NCBI GenBank assembly: GCA_030826265.1
Contig: JAPJOH010000004.1
Location: 1 to 64,000, forward strand
Direction of reading: 5' to 3'
Source of the DNA: Collinsella aerofaciens
GTDB taxonomy: Bacteria; Actinomycetota; Coriobacteriia; Coriobacteriales; Coriobacteriaceae
Length of the DNA: 64,000 nt
The translations under genes were made by a program, and so were the position numbers. This document shows positions 61,258 through 64,000 of this stretch, one piece after another. Below the pieces are notes generated by a model. It saw nothing but the letters and a program-made list of their open reading frames with translations, made no database searches and had not been told where the DNA came from. The first letter of the stretch is position 1; every line of letters starts with the position of its first letter.

Positions 61258-61833
61258 ATGCCCACGTCACAAAGCCAGAAAAAAGAAGCCATCGCCCAGG
61301 CGACCGAGCAGGAGCTCGCATCGCTCGCGGGTCGTGGCGTGCGTATCGCGGGCAACGCGTGCTCGCCGATCGTGCTGGTCAAAGGCGATTTGGACGAGGC
61401 CGAGCGTTCGGGTGGCGAGCTTGCCGCCGGCCCGGATGGCGCGGCGTTGCGCAAGGCGCTTGGGGCCATCGGCTACGCGCCCGAGGATTTTTGCGTGCTG
61501 GCAAGCGTCGCCGGCGTGGGTGACGGAGCGGTCGCGGTGGGCGAGACTCTGCCGTGCGAGCTGTTCCGTGAGGCGCTTGAGGCTTTGGACCCCGAGGCGG
61601 TGCTACTGCTCGACAACAACGCGGCTGACGCCATGCGCGAGACCTACGCCGATATGCTCGTGGCGATCGATGACTTCGACACCGCCATGCTCAGGCCCGG
61701 CTTGGTCGCCCATGTGCAGGGTCGCCGCGTGCTCGCGCTCGACGGTTTCGAGGCGGCGCTCACCGACAAGGCCGCTAAGCAGCGCATGTGGGCCTACATC
61801 AAGCAGCTGACTCCGGCGGCCGCCCCGCTGTAG
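61258..61833 (+). CDS. Uracil-DNA-glycosylase-fold protein without catalytic motifs
   Basis: This 191-residue protein resembles family 4 uracil-DNA glycosylases in order of elements (a loop, ALRKALGAIGY helix, a strand, then a ALEALDPEAVLLLD strand and AADAMRETYA helix), but the loop at VLVKGDLDE replaces the GEAPG motif, no HPS motif is seen, and the iron-sulfur Cys are absent. It is probably not an active glycosylase. GGAGAG is just upstream of the ATG at 61258; the earlier GTG at 61228 is less likely. Confidence 0.6.
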   Translation: MPTSQSQKKEAIAQATEQELASLAGRGVRIAGNACSPIVLVKGDLDEAERSGGELAAGPDGAALRKALGAIGYAPEDFCVLASVAGVGDGAVAVGETLPCELFREALEALDPEAVLLLDNNAADAMRETYADMLVAIDDFDTAMLRPGLVAHVQGRRVLALDGFEAALTDKAAKQRMWAYIKQLTPAAAPL

Positions 61834-61897
61834 CGGATTGGCGCCGGCGAGCGATTGCCTGGCGGGCAAGGCGCGCCTCGAGATCGGCGCCGCACTT

Positions 61898-63175
61898 CTA
61901 CATCACAGCGCGCAGCTCAAACCGATCGCCGTTAATGCGGAACTGACAGTTGCCGTTCATGCGCTCCACGGCAAGTTTGATGCTCTTGGTGCCAAAGCCG
62001 TGGCCCGCGTGCCGGGTTACGGGCATGCCGTCGACCATGCGCGGCGCGCGGTCGAACGTGTTGGAAACTAACAGCAGCAGCTGGCCGTCCTCTAATCGCA
62101 GGTCAAAGTCGACGAATCGCTTTCCTTGGGGTGCGGCGCTTGCAGCGGTGATAGCGTTTTCCAAGGCATTTGAGAGCACGCTAAACAGGTCGGCGTCACC
62201 TACGTGGATGGTTTCGGGTACGGCGGCGCGCAGGTTGGCGGTAATGCCGTTTCTATTGATATCGGAGTTAAATGACGAAAGCGCGATGTTTACGGTCTCG
62301 TTGGCGCAGAAGCGGCGTACGGCGGTGCGGTCGCCGGCTTCGCAGAGTTCGTCGATGCGTTTGAGTGCCTCGTCGGTGTGCCCCTCCTCAATTAAAGCGG
62401 CCAGGCCGCGTAGGAAGTGGCGCATGTCGTGGCGAAGAATTGACAGCTCGCGCCTAGATTGACGCCAGGCCTCGAGCTCTTTGATGGCGGCGCTGTCGCG
62501 GGTTTCGAGCATCCAGCGCTCTCGCTCGGCGGTTTCCTTTTCTTCGTATTCACGCAGGTAGACGGCGAGGAACATAAGGTAGAACGCGCAGAGTGCAAAG
62601 GCCAAAAACTCAACCGTTACCACCGAGCCCGAGTGGAACAGCGTGGTGTAGACGTTGGTGGCATAGTCAAAGACGTAATAGACGAGCGGCAGGATTAAAA
62701 GGATGCCCAGCTCGGTGGTGCTTTTAATCGCCAAGCGTGGACCGATGTCGCCGGCCCAATGCAACAGGACGGCAAAGACGGCGAGTGTGGTCGCGATGCG
62801 CGCCAGATAGTACGCGATCTGAGAATCGGTTGCGGCAAATGCGGCGATGCCCATCCAATTGCTGAACTGGCAGCTCAGATAGGCACTCGTAATGCCGAGC
62901 ACGGCAAGCAGCGGGCTCAGGCGGTAGCGCGCGCACAAATAGATGACGAGCGGCAGATGCACGACGAGCGGATATACCTGGCGGGCAAAAAGCTCGCCGC
63001 CGACGGCATTGGCGAGGCCAAATGCGCATCCGGTTACGGCACCGACCAACACCAGTTCAAGCGCATGGCGCCGGTTGATCTCGACACCGCACAGCGCCGC
63101 CGAGGCAAAGACGCCAAAGAGCAGCGTCGTGGCGTGGTGGATTGCCCAAAGGACCATTTCGACCGAGGAGACCAT
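61898..63175 (-). CDS. AgrC-like membrane sensor histidine kinase
   Basis: This 425-residue kinase has about six membrane helices (residues 5-215), a coiled coil and a cytoplasmic GHKL kinase domain. The phospho-accepting His lies in ILRHDMRHFL, the N-box is SNALENAITAA, and the G-box is GHGFGTKSI. Kinases of this type respond to peptides in AgrC systems or to membrane stress. It is coupled to the LytTR regulator whose stop overlaps its start by one base. No peptide precursor gene is seen nearby. Confidence 0.9.
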   Translation of the reverse strand: MVSSVEMVLWAIHHATTLLFGVFASAALCGVEINRRHALELVLVGAVTGCAFGLANAVGGELFARQVYPLVVHLPLVIYLCARYRLSPLLAVLGITSAYLSCQFSNWMGIAAFAATDSQIAYYLARIATTLAVFAVLLHWAGDIGPRLAIKSTTELGILLILPLVYYVFDYATNVYTTLFHSGSVVTVEFLAFALCAFYLMFLAVYLREYEEKETAERERWMLETRDSAAIKELEAWRQSRRELSILRHDMRHFLRGLAALIEEGHTDEALKRIDELCEAGDRTAVRRFCANETVNIALSSFNSDINRNGITANLRAAVPETIHVGDADLFSVLSNALENAITAASAAPQGKRFVDFDLRLEDGQLLLLVSNTFDRAPRMVDGMPVTRHAGHGFGTKSIKLAVERMNGNCQFRINGDRFELRAVM

Positions 63176-63897
63176 CAGTGTCTCCCACCCTCAAAGCGCG
63201 CCGCAAAGTAGGCGTCTTGGAATCCCTGCTTGCAGCTGCGCGAAAGCGGGATGCACGCGCCCGAGCGCATGACGATGTCCGTGCGGTCAAAGTGATCGAT
63301 ATTGCGCAGGTTGACCTGGTAGCTGCGGTGGCATTTAAAGAAGACCGCGTTTTGCTCCAAGCGGTCCTCGACGCTGCGGAACGACTCGAGTGCCTCGATA
63401 TCGCGTCCGTCCCGCAGGTGGAAGACCACGTGCTTGTTGCGCGCCTCGGCATATTCGATGTCGGACAGGCGCAGGGCGTGGTAGCCAAAGGAAGTTTTGA
63501 TCACGAGCTCGTCGGTTGCCGCCGGGCGCATGCTCGAAAGCTCGTCGAGTAACTGCGCCAGGCGTTCGTAAGTCACGGGCTTGAGCAGATAGTCGAAGGC
63601 GCGGACCTCGTAGGATTCCAGCGCGAACTCGGGCGACGAGGTGAGGAACACCAGGCGCACGGCGGTGTCGGCCTGGCGCAGTTCGCGTGCGGTGTCCATG
63701 CCGTTGACGAGCGGCATGATCATATCGAGCAAGATGATGTCGGCGCGCGATGCGGCGTGGCGGGTCAGCAGGTCCTCGCCGCGCGTGACGAGCGCAACAT
63801 CGACCGCCGTGCCCGTCTCGGTCGACCAACGGTCGATCATCCGGTGCAGTCTATCTAGAAAAGCGACATCATCGTCGCAGGCAATAATCTTGAGCAT
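63175..63897 (-). CDS. LytTR-type response regulator
   Basis: This 240-residue regulator has a receiver domain (acidic DDD at 8-10, Asp in LLDMIMP near 58, Lys in LLKPV near 106) and a LytTR DNA-binding domain (about 135-235; ending KCHRSYQVNLRNI and PLSRS). It is the upstream gene of the pair with the AgrC-like kinase. The start at 63897 has GGGG upstream on the minus strand. Only 103 bases remain to the window edge; I see nothing else in them. Confidence 0.92.
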   Translation of the reverse strand: MLKIIACDDDVAFLDRLHRMIDRWSTETGTAVDVALVTRGEDLLTRHAASRADIILLDMIMPLVNGMDTARELRQADTAVRLVFLTSSPEFALESYEVRAFDYLLKPVTYERLAQLLDELSSMRPAATDELVIKTSFGYHALRLSDIEYAEARNKHVVFHLRDGRDIEALESFRSVEDRLEQNAVFFKCHRSYQVNLRNIDHFDRTDIVMRSGACIPLSRSCKQGFQDAYFAARFEGGRH

Positions 63898-64000
63898 TCG
63901 GTCCCCTTAAGTAGTTCGATTTTGCCACATCGGGCACGCGCCGCTTGCGGGGGTGCGGACCGTTTGCGCCCCACGGCGTGCAGCTCGCGCCAAGCGGTGT

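Overview
The window reads as chromosome of a high-GC Actinomycetota from the gut class Coriobacteriia, most likely a Collinsella species. This is inferred from gene content (LPxTG surface giant with pilin-type repeats, membrane-embedded LuxR regulators, SLC11-type Mg carrier, NiFe-hydrogenase hyp genes) and codon bias, not from a marker gene. No rRNA, tRNA, CRISPR array, transposase or phage gene is visible. About 49 protein genes are supported, plus one probable 23-codon leader peptide.

Layout. 1-6.7 kb: one 2089-residue sortase-anchored VWA adhesin with ten pilin-type repeats, preceded by a cluster of TGTCTCA motifs. 6.7-7.2 kb: two long inverted-repeat elements. 7.2-12.5 kb: a NarL-type two-component system divergent from an ABC-2 exporter. 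12.5-17.2 kb: an FtsX-type ABC pair plus a methyltransferase, bracketed by two copies of a composite intergenic repeat. 17.3-25.6 kb: DUF362 ferredoxin-like protein, alpha/beta hydrolase, hemolysin III, CNNM/CorC protein, a protein resembling the N-terminal domain of cyanophycin synthetase, a YtxH/PRC-barrel pair, and a NodB-fold protein that lacks its metal ligands. 25.6-29 kb: an MgtE-type and an SLC11-type carrier, probably both for Mg, with a structured 5' leader. 29-35.3 kb: a MITE-like element, an OatA-like acyltransferase, ribokinase plus nucleoside hydrolase, luxS, and a DUF4867 protein. 35.4-39.4 kb: a three-gene sensory operon. 39.6-43.9 kb: a leftward zinc-ribbon/SPFH operon. 44.3-45.9 kb: a 12-TM LuxR regulator. 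46-49 kb: an MgtA P-type ATPase with a leader ORF. 49.2-54.6 kb: pyrE, a Fic protein, EIIA-Glc, a lipoprotein and a HAD phosphatase, separated by dense structured repeats. 54.7-60.6 kb: the leftward operon small protein-nikR-hypF-hypC-hypD-hypE. 60.8-63.9 kb: thioredoxin, a degenerate uracil-DNA-glycosylase-fold protein and an AgrC/LytTR two-component pair.

How the genes work together. Magnesium is a theme: MgtE-like, SLC11-like, MgtA and a CNNM protein all lie within 30 kb. Nickel sensing (NikR) is physically coupled to NiFe-hydrogenase maturation; hypA and hypB are not in the window. Nucleoside hydrolase and ribokinase form a ribose-salvage pair. Four signalling loci suggest heavy envelope sensing.

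Most unusual content. The intergenic DNA is the most novel part: a two-copy element whose stems differ in sequence but keep their pairing (behind pyrE and a lipoprotein gene), a Fic gene bracketed by two near-identical palindromes with its own reiterated operator, a MITE-like element, and several families of long inverted repeats.
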